Below are positions 1 to 11,300 of a DNA stretch of 64,000 bases, piece after piece. Position 1 is the first letter of the stretch. The number at the start of each line of letters is the position of its first letter. Where the stretch lies: the NCBI RefSeq assembly GCF_003597395.2, contig NC_133777.1:12572401-12636400 (forward strand), in the 5' to 3' direction. Below the pieces are notes generated by a model. The model was given only the letters and a program-made list of their open reading frames with translations, was not told where the DNA came from and did no database searches. Source of the stretch: Chelonoidis abingdonii. Its lineage: Eukaryota; Chordata; Testudines; Testudinidae. The position numbers and the translations under genes were made by a program.

Positions 1-320
1 TCTAAGTGTCAGGTGGCCTGAGTTTTAGATTAATGGTCATTCTGGAAAGTAGGTAATGAGAAAAAATCTAGTTAAAAGCAAAACCACTTTCATTTTGCAG
101 TGTAGTCCTGTACAGTCTCTTGTACCTAAAACCATACATTCAGCTAATCCTAAAATGCACCCTCTCCTTTGTACTATGGAAATATGAGAAACAAAACTGT
201 AATCTACCATACATCTTTCTACCAGTTATTCTTCAAATATATATTTCTTGTTATGGGGAGACATAACAGAATTAATCATAGATGTACCCTTATTATAACT
301 GCATTGAGTTTACTGTATTA
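1..320. other. Upstream intron, no recognised feature
   Basis: AT-rich non-coding sequence before the first MITE. Because the exon at 10640 is internal, it should be intron of the C7orf50 orthologue. No repeat or exon recognised. Confidence 0.5.
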
Positions 321-579
321 CAGTGTTTCCCAAACTTGGGACGCCGCTTGTGTAGGAAAAGCCCCTGGCGGGCCAGGCCAGTTTGTTTACCTGCCGCATC
401 TGCAGGTTTGGCTGATCGCAGCTCCCACTGGCCGCGGTTCGCTGCTCCTGGCCAATGGGAGCTGCTGGAAGGGAGAGAGATCCGACCTGCAGGTGCAAGC
501 TAGAGTAAATCAAACCGGCCTGGCCACCAGGGGCATTTCCTACGCAATTGGCATCCACCAAGTTTGGGAAAATCATCTG
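321..579. mobile_element. Palindromic hAT-type MITE, copy 1
   Basis: Starts CAGTGTTTCCCAAACTTGG and ends with the inverted form CCAAGTTTGGGAAAATCATCTG. The two halves are largely reverse complements over about 100 bp, so the transcript would fold into one long hairpin. It is GC-rich against AT-rich flanks. Flanks 313-320 (CTGTATTA) and 580-587 (CTGTAATA) match at 7 of 8 positions, the target-duplication length expected for hAT. It has no coding capacity; open frames through it are by-products of the palindrome. A related copy lies at 33528-33764. Confidence 0.8.
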
Positions 580-587
580 CTGTAATA

Positions 588-2789
588 TATTACTACTAAT
601 GCAGGTTCCATCTGTTAGTTATTTAATGAATGATAGGAAGATTTTTGAATGGAGTGATGGAGCCACATGAACAGACAAGACACTTCTGACTTCTCCTGCT
701 TCACAATAGTAAATCATGCAAGTGTTCATGTTGACACAGCGCATTATTAATTATTCATACCCCAGATATACCCATTATAGAGCACAAAGCTCTTCGAAGT
801 CTTCCATTAGGCTCTTTCATTTCTGAATGCAAGTATTACAAGTGCTGGTGAAAATTATAAGCGGTAAAAGGCTGCCAGCTGTGTGGGATAGATTGTATGG
901 TGGGTGGTAGCTAAGATATACTAGGAGGTTCTTGTTGATTGTATCCTGGATGTTATACAACTCTCAATAAACAAGCCAGGGCTTCCTGCACCTGAGGACT
1001 TATTGAAACTGATTCTCCCTGACAGAACCACTACACCCAAGTCTCGACTAGCTTAAGCATAGACGGAGAAGGTAAAACATCCAATAGGAATTATCAATGT
1101 AACGATTTTAAAATTTTTCCTCTACTGTTATTTTTGTGAGAGAGAGGAAGTGTTTAATGCCAACCGATATGAGAATGAGCCTTATGTGATTTTGGCTAGA
1201 GTCTACATGGCTGTTTGCAACTGAGTACTAGTTGGCATGAACGGTGTATTGTAATTTTCCCCCACACTGCCCAAGCCAATTTCCTCAGATGGTTCTTAAG
1301 AAGGACCAATCACTGTTGATGGGTGATGGAGAATTTTACTGGTTCCTCTTGCCGCATTCAACCATAGCATGATCCTTCTTAGTAGTTCCGATAAAGTTGC
1401 CAGTATATAGAAGTAAACTGATACTGTCAAGCTAGGTAACTAAACTGAAACCACTAAATGTCTCTATCAAAAGCCTATTCAGAATAGTTGCTTCAGGGTG
1501 TAGGGGCCTTTAGTTGTTACAGACCTGTTTCAAATATATAATCAGTGAAACTTAGAGACAATTGGGGTTCCATCTTTATTAATCAAAGTGATCAGTACTA
1601 ACGCTAGTCCCTTAACCATTTAATGGTTCCTTTATATATATACACAATGTTTTCATTTATCAATACAAACAAAGTTTAAGCATTGTTGCTGGAGTCATCT
1701 GTTTATATAGATCGAAGCAGCTATTCTGAAGGCTGTGACTGAAATTAGGTGACGAGTGTATGGATGATATTAGCCAATCTCAGTGCTGGTGTTTTATATG
1801 GATAGTAGTAAATTCCCCCAAAAAGGCCCCGAATAATTTTGGAAAATCTTTTATTACTAAAGTATTATCTGGAAATATTGCACAAAGTTAATTTAATATT
1901 ATATTAAGGAATCACTTTTGCAAACACCATTGAAAGTAGCCATCTCTGGAATGAAAACAAGTGCAAACAACTCAAAGCTGAACAACATAAAGAAGCAAAT
2001 GAAGAAGACTAGAGACAACTGGTATGTTGATTGCATGCAAGAAGAATTTGCACAATCTCACACAATAGCACGAGAACAGTTAATCCCGATATAGACTTCG
2101 GTGAAGAACATCACGCTCACATTACGCTTCTTGCCCTCGGCTTACATGCGAGTGAGCCAAGGCCCACCAACAAAATGAGGTTAGAACATTTTTTGCTGTC
2201 ATTAAATTAAAAGAATGAGCACACCTGGTGGCAAAATGCCTGTAACAACCATTCTCAGGGCATAACTGGTTCAGAAAAAACTCCAATAGGTTGAAGTGCG
2301 TCACCCTCCTTTGCAAACAAAACCCAAACTAAGCTTTTCTCAATGGTCTTTATTCAAAGCGCTAACACTAGCCTGACTTTGTTTAGATGAGACTTAAATG
2401 AAGTTTCAGAAACTAAAGAGGTGGTAAAATGCGGGCAGGCATAGACTTTGCCAAATATTGGTAAATGTATTGCAGATGCCATTTATAATGGTAATCACCA
2501 TCACAAACATGCTCATATGTGGATTTATGTTTATAATATATATATATTTTTTTAAAAAAGCACACCACCATTATCATGTCACTATTACAGAGGAAAAAGA
2601 CAACTATTAATAATCTAAATAAACAAGTGAAAATCATGCATTTATTTTGTATTTGTTCTTTAAATACAAGAATAACCACATCAAAACTCTGAATCTGAAC
2701 CAACTCCTCAAGCTTTCAGGAACTTGGATTCAAAAATCGCAATATTCATATGCAGAAAATTTATGTCAAACTAGAGAGTTTAACGAGAT
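588..2789. other. Intron, nothing recognised
   Basis: AT-rich sequence with only short open frames that lack coding signature. A short TA/T-rich simple repeat lies around 2535-2570. Confidence 0.5.
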
Positions 2790-3002
2790 AAGCCCTCCAG
2801 ACCCATGAAGCATAATCACGATCAGCAAACCCACACACCACAAACAAAACAACACTAACCCAGAACCTATCCTTGCAACAAAGCCTAGATGCCAGCATTC
2901 TGTCACAATATCTATTCAATTGTCACGTACAATCATGGGACCTAATCACATCAGCCACACCAATCAGGGGCTCGTATCACCGCACATCTACCATATGATA
3001 TA

Positions 3003-3212
3003 TTGGACCATCATGTGCCAGCAATGCCCTCTGCCATAGACATTGGCCAGACTGGACAGTCTCTATGCAAAAGAATAAATGGACACACATCTGACATCAG
3101 GAATCATAACATTCAAAAACCAGTAGGAGAGTACCTCAACCTCTCTGGCCACTCAGTAACAGACTTAAAGGTGGCAATTTTGCAACAGAAAAGCTTCCAA
3201 AACCGACTCTAG
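3003..3212 (+). pseudogene. GIY-YIG endonuclease domain relic of the Penelope element
   Basis: A 69-residue open stretch contains I-G-Q-T-G-Q-S-L, K-R-I-N-G-H, S-D-I-R-N and G-H-S-V-T-D-L-K-V-A-I-L, the pattern of the C-terminal GIY-YIG endonuclease of Penelope elements. The initial G-I-Y/Y-I-G block is damaged: only I-G survives of Y-I-G. The frame closes just after F-Q-N-R-L, where the second copy continues with related sequence. It is a decayed fragment, not a functional gene. Confidence 0.65.
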
Positions 3213-3494
3213 CGAGAAACTGCTGAACTTGAATTAATATGCAAATTAGACACCATCAGTTTAGGCTTGAATAGAAACTGGGAATGGCTGAGCAATTACA
3301 CACATTGAATCTATTTCCCCATGTTAAGTATTCTCACACCTCTTGTCAAATTATCTGTAATAGGCTATCTTGGTTATCACTACAAAACATTTTTCTCATA
3401 ATTAATTAGCCTCTTAGAATTGGTAGGACAACTTTCACGTTTTCATATTCTCTGTATGTATGTATGTATATCTCCTTACTATATGTTCCATTCT

Positions 3495-3545
3495 ATGCAT
3501 CTGACGAAGTGGGCTGTAGTCCACAGAAGCTTATACTCAAATAAA
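3495..3545 (+). ncRNA. Degenerate hammerhead-ribozyme-like motif in Penelope tail
   Basis: CTGACGA (3501-3507) matches the hammerhead core box CUGANGA. It is followed by a six-pair hairpin (3509-3514 with 3519-3524, loop TGTA). The second core box, expected as GAAA, reads AGAA here, so the core is broken. Penelope-like elements are known to carry hammerhead motifs. I could not confirm a stem I, so the assignment rests on core boxes and stem II only. Confidence 0.35.
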
Positions 3546-3627
3546 TTTGTTGGTCTCTAAAGTGCCACAAGTACTCCTGTTCTTTTTGCGGATACAGACT
3601 AACACGGCTGCTGCTCTGAAAAGTGAC

Positions 3628-3862
3628 ACAGCTGTATCCATGCAGCTCTGCCACTGTAAGATTGCTCATGTAGCCACTCTATGCCGACAGGAGAGAGCTC
3701 TCTTGTTGACATAATAAAACCACCCCCACCGAGCAGCGGGAGACATAGCACTGTGCACACTCCAGCTTATGCCTGTGTAACTTATGTCCTTCAAGGGGAT
3801 GGAGTATTCACACCACTGAGCAACATAAGTTTTGCCAACAGAAATGGTAGTGTAGACATAGC
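3628..3862. mobile_element. Non-autonomous DNA transposon fragment
   Basis: Contains paired segments such as GCCGACAGGAGAGAGCTC and a right end AAATGGTAGTGTAGACATAGC that I recognise as the terminus of an abundant turtle short DNA element. The left end is degenerate, directly next to the Penelope terminus. Open frames on both strands here are by-products. Confidence 0.55.
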
Positions 3863-4296
3863 TCAAGACTCCCAGTATGTCTGGGAGACTCCCATTTACA
3901 ACCAAAAAACTCCTGACTCCCGATTTAATAATATTTCCTCCCACATAAAAACTTAATTACCCAGAATCAGGTGTCAGCCACACATGCGCAGCAACTTTCC
4001 CCCCTCTCCCCAAGTCAGTGAGAGAGACTGATGTGCATGTGTGGGTGATGCACAAGATTCTTGTATTGTAGGTGATCTATGCTCTGCTTCTGCTTATGAT
4101 AATGAGGGAGGAGGGAGAATTGAAATGTGGAGCCTTGGTTGTGTCACAGAGCCTGGACAGCATGAGGCAGGTCCAAGGTTGGGGGTGGGTGATTATTTCA
4201 GGAAGAGGGTCATGACTCATTCTTCCCCAGGCCCTGACTGCAGCAAGGAAGGAGTGGATGAGGGTGTTCAGGGAGAGATGAACAGCTTTGGCCACT
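3863..4296. other. Intron, nothing recognised
   Basis: Unique-looking sequence between a DNA element and the first copy of a duplicated segment. No splice-flanked coding exon seen. Confidence 0.4.
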
Positions 4297-4655
4297 CTGT
4301 CTTGTTGAGATCAGTTTAGTCTTTGAAAGCACCAGATTAGGGAGATGAGTCAGAGTAAATTTGGATGATATGTGAAGTCAGACAGAACAAATGTTTAGCT
4401 TTCATCGGGTGTCTTTGGCAGATCAGGTTGCATACAGGTCTTATATCTAACATACCCTTCCCTTTGCATGTAAATAATAATAGTGATACTTAGCATTGAC
4501 ACAATGATTTTCATTGTAAAACATTTCACAAACATTCATTGAATGACATATTAAGGCTTTGGCACCAAGGAAGTGTAGTTTAGCCAGTGTTTTATTATAA
4601 TAGGCTATCTGTGCTTGCAATTCTGGTTTCAGTCCTGGATGATTTATACGCAGCA
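4297..4655 (+). repeat. Unidentified repeat pair, copy A
   Basis: Aligns over its whole length with 5899-6255. Shared runs include TTAGTCTTTGAAAGCA, GGATGATATGTGAA, CAGGTGTCTTTGGCA-like and TTGCATACAGGT, with small indels. The internal AATAATA...TACTTAGC...CACAAACATT block resembles the 3' end shared by MIR/CR1-type SINEs. Whether this is a local duplication or two copies of an unnamed interspersed repeat is undecided. Confidence 0.65.
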
Positions 4656-5898
4656 GGGAGATTGAATGGGAGCATTAGTTGGGGGGAAGGAGATGGCTCT
4701 AGGGGTACTGGTGGGGCTGGAGGGGGAGCAGTGGATTTAGTGGCCCGAGTGTTGAGGGCAGGCAGTAGGGGGTATTGATGGGGTTGAGAGGAGGAATGCT
4801 CCTTGAAATGCATTTGAAAATGTTGGTCTATGAGTTTTTGGTTTGCACTCATTCTTAGATACTTAAATCTAATGTACGAGTAAGCAGCTTGATTGCATAC
4901 AAATGTTCATTAGCAAGACTGAAACTCCTGGCTTCCACAGTAAATATATTTATAAAAACCAGTGAAGCTAGTATGAAAGAGTTAAAGCTCAGTGTAAGTA
5001 GAAAGATCCTGTGAATTATAAAATTCCTAGCATGTTTATAGTAAATGTGTTGGGAACTTTGAACAGAAGCCTGAGTGGATCATGTTTTAATCAGAATGGA
5101 TTATAGGTTATTCTGCCAGAAGGTACCTTGATGTATAAACTCTGACTCTCTCAACACAGGATAAATTCCAGTCTAAAGGGAGAACAGTGCTTTTGTTTCA
5201 GATGGCACTGAAGAGCAAAAATTGTTCCGCTTGAAACAAGTGTCAGTGACTGGGATTTTGTGTTTAGACTTAGTTACATGGATGCAGCAACTTGTGTTGT
5301 ATTATGGGAGCAGTGGGGAGAGGGATAAAAAGTTTGTTGATAATGTGTGGAATGTGCGGGGGAAGGGAAGATAGATATACATTTACTGTAAGTATGCGGA
5401 TGGACGCAAGAGGCCTCTTCCTCAGAACTATCCTAATGACGTGCCACAGTCACTTTATTTGAAAGCTTCATGGCTCAAGGAGAAAAGAAAACACATTCAT
5501 TACATTATTTTTAAACTTAGATTAAACGTAGTGTGTCCTCTATTGGACAGCTGCTATAGTAATCTTTCACAAACATTTTAGGAATGACTCCACACTATGT
5601 TTTTCCTAGATTTTGCACGGCTAGATTGTTATTTTAGTAAATACTACAGCAGCTTATCAAGTGAAAACTTCTCTTCCTGTAAAATAATTACCTTCATCCT
5701 AGATAGTAATTCCTTTTAGTATGAGTTACAAAACCTCTTCAATACAAATGCAGTGCATGCTCAAGTTGCTTGATTTTTCTAAGTGTTTGTACCCGTGCAT
5801 GCTGGCTGCAGCCTCTGCTCAAGAAAATATTTGAGAGAACAAAGCAAATCTTCTTTCTTAGACTTTCCCTCATTTATTCAAATATCTGTTTGCTGTCT
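4656..5898. other. Spacer between repeat copies; G-rich at its start
   Basis: 4678-4800 is strongly G-rich on the + strand with four runs of at least four G (near 4680, 4701, 4711 and 4719), a weak G-quadruplex candidate. The rest is ordinary AT-rich intron. Confidence 0.4.
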
Positions 5899-6255
5899 CT
5901 GTCTTGTTCAGATCAGATTAGTCTTTGAAAGCAGCAGGTTGGGGAGATGGGACAGAGTAAACTTGGATGATATGTGAATCCAGACAGAAAAATGTTCAGT
6001 TTTCAGCAGGTGTCTTTGGCAAATCAGATTGCATACAGGTATTGTTTTATCTAACATCTCCTTCTCTCTGCATGTAGAAATAATAATGATACTTAGCCTT
6101 TATGTTGTGATTTTCATTTTAAAGCACTTCGCAAACATTCATTGATTGAGGGTTTGGCCCTTATTAGGGAAGTGTAATTTAATCAGTCTTTTATTGTAAT
6201 TGATTATCTTTTTGTGCAATTCCAGTTTCAGTCTTTGGTGCTTTATACTCATAAT
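5899..6255 (+). repeat. Unidentified repeat pair, copy B
   Basis: Partner of 4297-4655, same orientation, about 1.6 kb downstream. The match starts abruptly at CTGTCTTGTT in both copies and fades after the TTTATAC block. There is no open frame. Confidence 0.65.
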
Positions 6256-7675
6256 AGGTAAAAAGGAGACACAGAGAATAGTTAGTTGTATTGTTGGCAG
6301 ATGTGTTCAGTTTGGCTCCGTATGCTATGGTATATAGATATAACTGTGTCCCTTGGAATTATTTCTCCCTGCTTTGCAAATATGGTACTGTAGGTACTTT
6401 GAGACTGTAGGTACACAATTGAAATTCTCCTCATGGGGGGTTCATTTTTAACAAATTTGACTCTTGTTATAAATGCCTTCTCAAAGCTAAAGGGGGTATT
6501 ATGGAGCCTGTTACAGACTTGGCTGAGTACCCTATCGGATGGTCACCAGGCTGTTTATAATCAGACTTAACTATTGAATCCCACATGCTTTCGAGCCAGC
6601 TGAGCCTGGGCAGAGTCCAGATACAGTCTCTAGTTCTGGCCTATCAGGAACATTCCCAGAATGCAGACTCACTGTCTGGCCCCCTTCTTGGGATATGGGA
6701 CTCTACAGCCCAACTGCCCGAAGCCCTGGAGCCAATACTGAGCCCCCATGTCCTCCCTACTCCACCTTCCAACTTCCTCAGTTGCTTATGCACACTTACC
6801 CCAGGGTTCTACCCTGTGGGGACTCTGGTTCATCGTCTAAGTCTTTGGAGACACCTTTCCAATAAGGAACACATGCTTTGCAAATGAACTTCTTAAATAC
6901 ATACACTTTACTTTTGACAGCTCAGGAAAGTTACAGATCCAGGAAGGGGTGGTGAATATAATAGGCCAGAAGAGGCTCAAGAGGTCAAGAATGCTGGCTC
7001 TGCCCTTTCTTCCCACAACTGAAACGTAAAGGACAGAGTAATGGTTCTCTGTTTCGTGCAGTAAATCATTTATGTGACTAGAGATCTTCATGTAGACCAT
7101 CCTAAGACCCTGTCTTCAGTGTGGTTTTCCTTGCCTGGGGATTTTGGAGGCTATCAGAGAAGGCTTTGTGTACCCTAGCTGAAGAACCACTAGAATGGAG
7201 AATTGACAAGGAGACATCAGGAAACACTCAACTTCTGTGCAGACTTCCCCACATGTCAACAATGAGCTTCTCGTTTTCCCTTCTTCACTCAGTTATTTGG
7301 ATCGCTCTGTGTGTTAGGATTTTGGTGACCCCTGAAGTATCTCATATGCACACTTTCCCCTCTTCCATACTTGGTCACATGCAAATCTTTCTCCACATGA
7401 TTTTTTAACCTGATGATTTCCTTTGATGACCTCTCCAGGTCCCATCCAGATTCTATGAATTATTGCCTATAAGTTTGTCATGGACAAAAATTTCGTAATA
7501 TTCTTGGAATCTTTTATACAAACCTGATCTTTTGCCACGTAACATATTTTTACTATGTGTACTCTTAGTCCTTTTAGACTAGATTCTCCCTGCCTAATAC
7601 AGTGTATTCTATTTCATGCACTTCATGATTGCCAAATGGATAGGTTAGCATGTGGTATGCTTGCACAAGTATTTT
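6256..7675. other. Intron, nothing securely recognised
   Basis: 6570-7250 is less AT-rich and may be an old, unidentified repeat, but no termini, tail or domain could be assigned. Confidence 0.35.
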
Positions 7676-7830
7676 GTTACTTCTGATAATTCCATTTTCA
7701 GTATGAATAACTGTTCCATCTGCAAACCGTCAGAAACTCCAATCTTGGGGGTGGGGGAGGAAATTAAAGTTTCTTTAGATTCTCAAATGGAACAGTTATT
7801 CATACTGAAAATGGAATTATTTCAAATAAC
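7676..7830. repeat. Foldback (inverted repeat) with perfect 32-nt outer arms
   Basis: 7688-7719 is the exact reverse complement of 7787-7818. Inside these, about 7720-7745 and 7762-7786 still pair at roughly two-thirds of positions, leaving a short G-rich loop near 7746-7761. Outside, a further 12 bases pair partly. The whole segment would form a hairpin with arms near 70 nt. No target duplication or known terminus was seen. Confidence 0.8.
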
Positions 7831-7889
7831 AAAATACATAAGTATATCACATGCTAACATATTTATTTGGCATACATAAAGTATATGAA

Positions 7890-10290
7890 ATATAACACAC
7901 TCTCTTTTGCCTACTCAGTCCTTACACTGGAGAAAAAAAAGACAAACAAGGTGGTTTCAAGTCTGGCTTCGCTCAACAAGGTCAAGCTTTGGCACTCAGT
8001 GGCCCTGGCCCAGGATACCGACATACCTAAAGCTTCAGGATGAAACGAACCCAGGAGCTAAGGGATCAAAAACCTCTCCACCTTTCGCCTCCATGTGCAA
8101 GCACATTCTTGAACCGCGTGACTTCTCTCAGTACAAATTGCATAACAACTGTCGTTGTGTGGTGTGTGTGTGTGTATAGATAAAAAAAAAATTCCCCTCT
8201 CACCCCTATGTGTAGTGTCTTCCTCAACCTGGGCCTACCAGGAGCTGGGAGTTTGAGGGTTCTGCGCAGTATCTTAGCTGTTCCCAGCACTGCACTCTTC
8301 TGGACAGAGAGCTCTGATTGTTCCTGGGATCTGTTGGAGCATCACCCAGCTAGGAGTCACAGCCCCGAATGCTACCTACCAGCACGGGGACACTTTGGCC
8401 TCACTTTCCACTACTCCTAGTTCCTCTTCAGCCCTGGTACTTCTCCACTTCATCATATTCCTTCCCTGATGTCTTCGCACTTGGCACTGCATATCTATCA
8501 CCGACTCTGTCTTTGCCTTGTCATACCACGATGTCTGGTTGATTGGCCAACCCTCCTGTCCGTCTGGATCTGGAAGTCCAACAGAAGCTAGCCCCTATTC
8601 TCCTCACAAAACCTTCTGTGAAATCTCCACTGGTCTTGGGAGGGTCTAGCCCATACGCTGTGCAGATGTTCCTATACACAAAGCACCACGTGGACTGCCG
8701 TTCAGTGGTATCTGTTCCTGCCTGCATCTTACATCCCCACTATGTGTTAGACTGTCTCTGAGGCCTCTCTGCACAGTCTGCACCTGGTCCTCTCTAGTGG
8801 TACACCCCCTGCTCAAAGGATCTTGCTCATGCCTGTTCCTGTGCTGCATATAAGATGCTGGCTCAGTGCTTCAGCCACTCTTTCCAGCCAATGGAGGATA
8901 TCCCCATGTCAGCCACCCAGCTAACTGCATGTAACATCCCATCAGGGTCTGTCTTGCCATGGCACTTCTTCTGCTTGGTTCCCTTCCCCATGTCTCGCTG
9001 CTCAGGCATTCTCAGCAGCTCATCTTGGGCCATCTTACTGATGTCACTCCTGGATGTTCCAGGTTTCGTCCAGGACAGTGGCTTTGACGCTCACCAAGCC
9101 CCGCCGCCTTCTTTCCGGCTGTGTAAACAGTCTCGGGTGTTGGACGGAAACCTCGTGCATTGTGAGAGAGCTTCCGGGTCTTCACATCAGCAGACTCCAT
9201 GTCCTCCTTTGGCCAGCTCACTAATCGTCAGGTAACTGATGAGACCACAGGGCGATCTGTTTATGGCGTGGATCTTTATTCTCCCACTGAGCTGGCTCTT
9301 CAGGACTGTCTTATCCTTAGGTGATACTGGATGTTGCTGCTTCCTCCTCATCATTGGTTTCCATGTGACTGTGGACGCCAAAGGATCCTTTGTAGCTGGT
9401 CTTTACGCTCTAATGCTACACTGGTAGTTCCATCCCCACACCTTGACTACCTTCCCTCTCTCACTACCACATCCGCACTCTCCCGCCGACATGACATCCG
9501 CGAATCCTCACTGTAACATCCGGTCAGGATTTGCGAGGGTCGATGTCCCTCTTCAATCTTAGCAATACAGGCTTATTCTCCATGTAAGGAGTTGGCTGAT
9601 GGTATTCCATCCTAATTGTACCGTAGCTTCATCCTGTGATAATACTGGCATGAAGGGTATAAGCCTAGCAGAACAGGCACGGACGTGCAATCCCTGGTTA
9701 TAGCCCGCACTTGAGTTGCCACTGTGCAAGCTGCTCGTTGCTGACTTCCTAGTGGTTGTCTCCAATAGTCCCATGTCGCGTCTGAGGAAGGGTCCCCTTA
9801 TTGTCGTTTGATTGTATACGCAAGACATTCGCAGATCACACGTGTCTGGACATGATGTCGACGCTTCCATAGTCTAATCCAGGACCGCTCCGCACCAGCT
9901 GTCTGTCTAGATTATAGTTCTTGGGTCGTGCTCTATCTATGAGCAACTGTGTTTGAGCCTCGGTGTGTCACAATGCCCTTCGCTGGCCATGTACTGGCCA
10001 ATGGTCGCGTAAGCTTGGCTATGAGCTGAAGGATTTCCTATTTGGGAGCAGGTTATGTCGGTATTGCCCGTTCGTTCCCTTGCAGGTCTTTCAGAAAAAA
10101 GAACAGCATTGTCCTTCCTTGTGTAGCCCATTGGGTGAGCCGCTGCTAGCACTGTCACTGTGCTGCAGCTTCATGCACGCTGATTTCTTTAGCATATGTG
10201 ATCATGCTCAGGTCTCCACTCTTCATGTTCTTGACCCGCTGCTGGATGTCTTCTACTGTGATGGTGACTGGTTTCTGTTTCTTTATATAT
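7890..10290. other. Unexplained CpG-retaining island, possible decayed element
   Basis: About 2.4 kb with clearly more GC and CpG than the surrounding intron, bounded by TG simple repeat and poly-A near 8157-8192 and by a TA repeat at about 10283-10298. On the minus strand several short open stretches look protein-like, for example T-V-E-D-I-Q-Q-R-V-K-N-M-K near 10250 and D-I-S-K-M-A-Q-D-E-L-L-R near 9025, but they lie in different frames interrupted by stops. I could not identify a family. Confidence 0.4.
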
Positions 10291-10298
10291 ATATATAA

Positions 10299-10639
10299 AA
10301 AAATCCTACCAAACAAAACACTTCATTCATTCTCTCCCCAAGGTGAGAAGTGTGTGCAGAGAACAAACAGCAGGTGACAGATGTTAATCATGCCACTTAA
10401 AGTACTACTGGAAGGACTCAGATACTATGGTAATGAGCCCGGTATAAAAACCTACATAGAACAAAACTTTTGTAGGCTTGCTCATTGTGGAGATTGGTGC
10501 TTAAAATATAATTATTTACAGTAGCATTTGACAGTACAGGAGACTGACAGAGCATACAGTAAAATTAGCAACCTGAAGTTTCTAGTATGAAATATTTCAT
10601 GAGCTCTTCAATTAAAGTTACTCTTGTATTTTATTTCAG
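10299..10639. other. Intron just upstream of exon 10640
   Basis: AT-rich intron ending in the acceptor ATTTTATTTCAG. No repeat recognised. Confidence 0.5.
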
Positions 10640-10827
10640 AGAACAAAAAAGGTGGAGGAGGAGGTGGAGGAACTTACCTCAGAGGAAAGGAGGACATTGG
10701 AAAGAAAACTAAAGAAAGAGCGTAAGAAGGAAGAAAAAAAACTGATGCGGGAAGCTGGAATTGCTGCTAAGAAAGAAGAGCCTAAAAAAACATCAGGAGC
10801 TGAGTTGGCACTGGAGTATTTAACTAG
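10640..10827 (+). CDS. C7orf50: C7orf50 orthologue, internal coding exon (basic coiled region)
   Basis: The exon follows a pyrimidine-rich acceptor ending TTTCAG and stops at a GTAAGA donor. It reads from its first base as 62 codons plus two bases (AG) with no stop. The product begins R-T-K-K-V, is very acidic (E-E-E-V-E-E-L), then turns strongly basic and helical ([11 protein letters not shown]), then M-R-E-A-G and [10 protein letters not shown]. This is the order found in human C7orf50 before its WKF domain. The two trailing bases complete a serine codon with the first base of the exon at 41346, so the phases agree. The human protein is about 194 residues, so roughly 45 N-terminal residues must be encoded before base 1. 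The human protein is poorly characterised and has been reported as nucleolar and RNA-binding in large-scale surveys; nothing here shows its biochemical role. Confidence 0.9.
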
Positions 10828-10889
10828 GTAAGAACCTTAAAATCTATATAAAGCTCCCTAGGAAAAGTAATCTGTAGACTATCTTACCC

Positions 10890-11300
10890 AGGGCTAAAGC
10901 AGGCTCCCTGCGGCTCCCGGAAGCAGCCAGCATGTCCGACTCCTAGGTGCAGTAGCCAGGGAGGATCTGCACGCTGCCCCCGCTGTGAGCACTGGCTCCA
11001 CAGCTCGCATTGGCTGGAAACCACAGCCAATGGGAGCTGCGGGGGTGACACATGTGGGGGCGGGCAACACACAGAGCCCCCTGTGCCTAGGAGCCGGACA
11101 TGCTGACCACCCCTGTCCCAGCCTGGTGAAAATGAGTGAGGGTGAGAGAGAGTGAGTGACAGAGGGAGGGGGGATGGAGCGAGTGGAAATGGGGCCTCAG
11201 AGAAGGGATGGGACACAGGTAGCCCTTGGGAAAGGGGGGCAAAGGGCGGAGCAAGGGAGTTTGGTTTTGTTCGATTAGAAAGTTAGCAACCCTAAAGAAA
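10890..11300 (-). mobile_element. GC-rich non-autonomous DNA element with internal palindrome
   Basis: 10931-11102 begins CATGTCCGACTCCTAGG and ends with its inverted counterpart CCTAGGAGCCGGACATG. The centre pairs GCATTGGCTGG with CCAATGGGAGC. It is followed by a G-rich tract and a terminus near GTTAGCAACCCT. I recognise the arrangement as an abundant turtle element read on the minus strand. It lies 60 bp after the exon donor at 10828. Confidence 0.5.

Larger units (their letters stand above)
2790..3620 (+). mobile_element. Penelope-like retroelement, truncated copy 1 (3' end)
   Basis: The 5' part is a degenerate coding region ending in a GIY-YIG endonuclease-like domain (about 3003-3212). 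The non-coding tail has a short GTAT simple repeat at about 3452-3472, a hammerhead-like segment at 3501-3540, and the characteristic 3' terminus ending near ACGGCTGCTGCTCTGAAA. I recognise this tail as an abundant turtle Penelope-type repeat. A second copy on the opposite strand lies at about 60868-61345 and aligns in both its coding relic and its tail. The 5' end is truncated, so the reverse transcriptase is absent. Confidence 0.75.

Noticed and set aside
310..576. Long open frames on both strands
   Set aside because: They come from a palindromic MITE with inverted termini and a target duplication; the frames mirror each other.
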